Source of the DNA: Paramecium octaurelia
Lineage: Eukaryota > Ciliophora > Oligohymenophorea > Peniculida > Parameciidae
Direction of reading: 5' to 3'
Length of the DNA stretch: 64,000 nucleotides
NCBI GenBank assembly: GCA_905182995.1
Contig: CAJJDP010000077.1
Span: 186,001 to 250,000 of the forward strand
Under the pieces are notes generated by a model. The model worked only from the letters and a program-made list of their open reading frames with translations, was not told the DNA's origin and made no database searches. The position numbers were made by a program, and so were the translations under genes. Below, one piece after another: positions 63,787-64,000 of the stretch (positions are counted from its first letter, which is position 1; each line of letters begins with the position of its first letter).

Positions 63787-63910
63787 TAGATTTGAGTCTT
63801 CCATCCTATTGTTAAGATAATTAGTTAAGATTATATAGAAATATTTAAGAATTAGGAGTGATATGTGAATTAAATACAATGAAATCCGTTTTTATAATAT
63901 TTTATTAAAA

Positions 63911-64000
63911 ATGAGAAGTTCGGCATTAGTCATATGTATACTAGTGTTGGGAAGTGGTATTATTGTATAACATTCTAGCCCTGTCTGCTGAATTGGATTT
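63911..64000 (+). CDS. Start of a secreted or membrane protein, cut by the window end
   Basis: The ATG at 63911 begins a typical signal peptide (MRSSALVICILVLGSGIIV). After about 27 codons a TGA appears at 63989, so either an intron lies in the last 60 bp or the ORF is spurious. Too little is left to judge the product. Confidence 0.35.

Overview
The window looks like a piece of the macronuclear genome of a ciliate, most likely Paramecium or a close relative. The DNA is very AT-rich. TAA and TAG occur inside almost every conserved coding region, where they must be read as glutamine, and only TGA closes genes. Genes are cut by very short introns, mostly 19-30 bp with GT...AG ends, and the space between genes is often only 20-150 bp. 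All coding calls below use TAA/TAG = Gln and TGA = stop. For most genes the exon total after splicing is an exact multiple of three; exceptions are stated.

Layout. 0.1-4.1 kb: tetratricopeptide (TPR) genes and a WD40 gene. 5.3-6.7 kb: a secreted H-type-lectin-like gene on the minus strand. 7-10.5 kb: a cytochrome P450 next to the first assembly duplication. 10.5-13.3 kb: weak ORFs and an orphan 291-aa gene. 13.4-21.7 kb: five tightly packed minus-strand genes (BAH-PHD chromatin reader, protein kinase, 938-aa orphan, SHIPPO/STPGR axonemal protein, importin-alpha). 21.9-31.5 kb: a calcium-dependent protein kinase, a multipass membrane protein, a small secreted Cys-rich protein and a P5B-type transport ATPase. 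31.5-40 kb: a WD-like protein and a giant VPS13-type lipid-transfer protein. 40-47.7 kb: Ku80 and a 1576-aa coiled-coil protein. 48.2-54.4 kb: a NACHT-like protein, a FYVE-like prenylated protein and a coiled-coil protein. 54.5-58.7 kb: a small orphan and a B-box/Kelch protein. 58.7-64 kb: a LamG-like secreted protein and further plus-strand genes, one with a PB1 domain.

Three direct duplications of 1320, 1369 and 1424 bp each flank a single N (8419, 23963, 55983). In each the end of one copy meets the N and the other copy starts just after it, so they are best read as unmerged contig overlaps and not biology. Where a gene is cut in one copy it is complete in the other, and the complete one is annotated as the gene.

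The genes are mostly unrelated housekeeping, ciliary, signalling, membrane-traffic and chromatin genes, as expected for a gene-dense ciliate chromosome. I see no virus-derived element, insertion sequence, rRNA, CRISPR array or convincing tRNA. The points of most interest are a Ku80 with a conserved-looking acidic C-terminal tail, a NACHT-like protein with no recognisable Walker A, a BAH-PHD protein, a possible TGA read-through pair, and divergent start codons only 21 bp apart.
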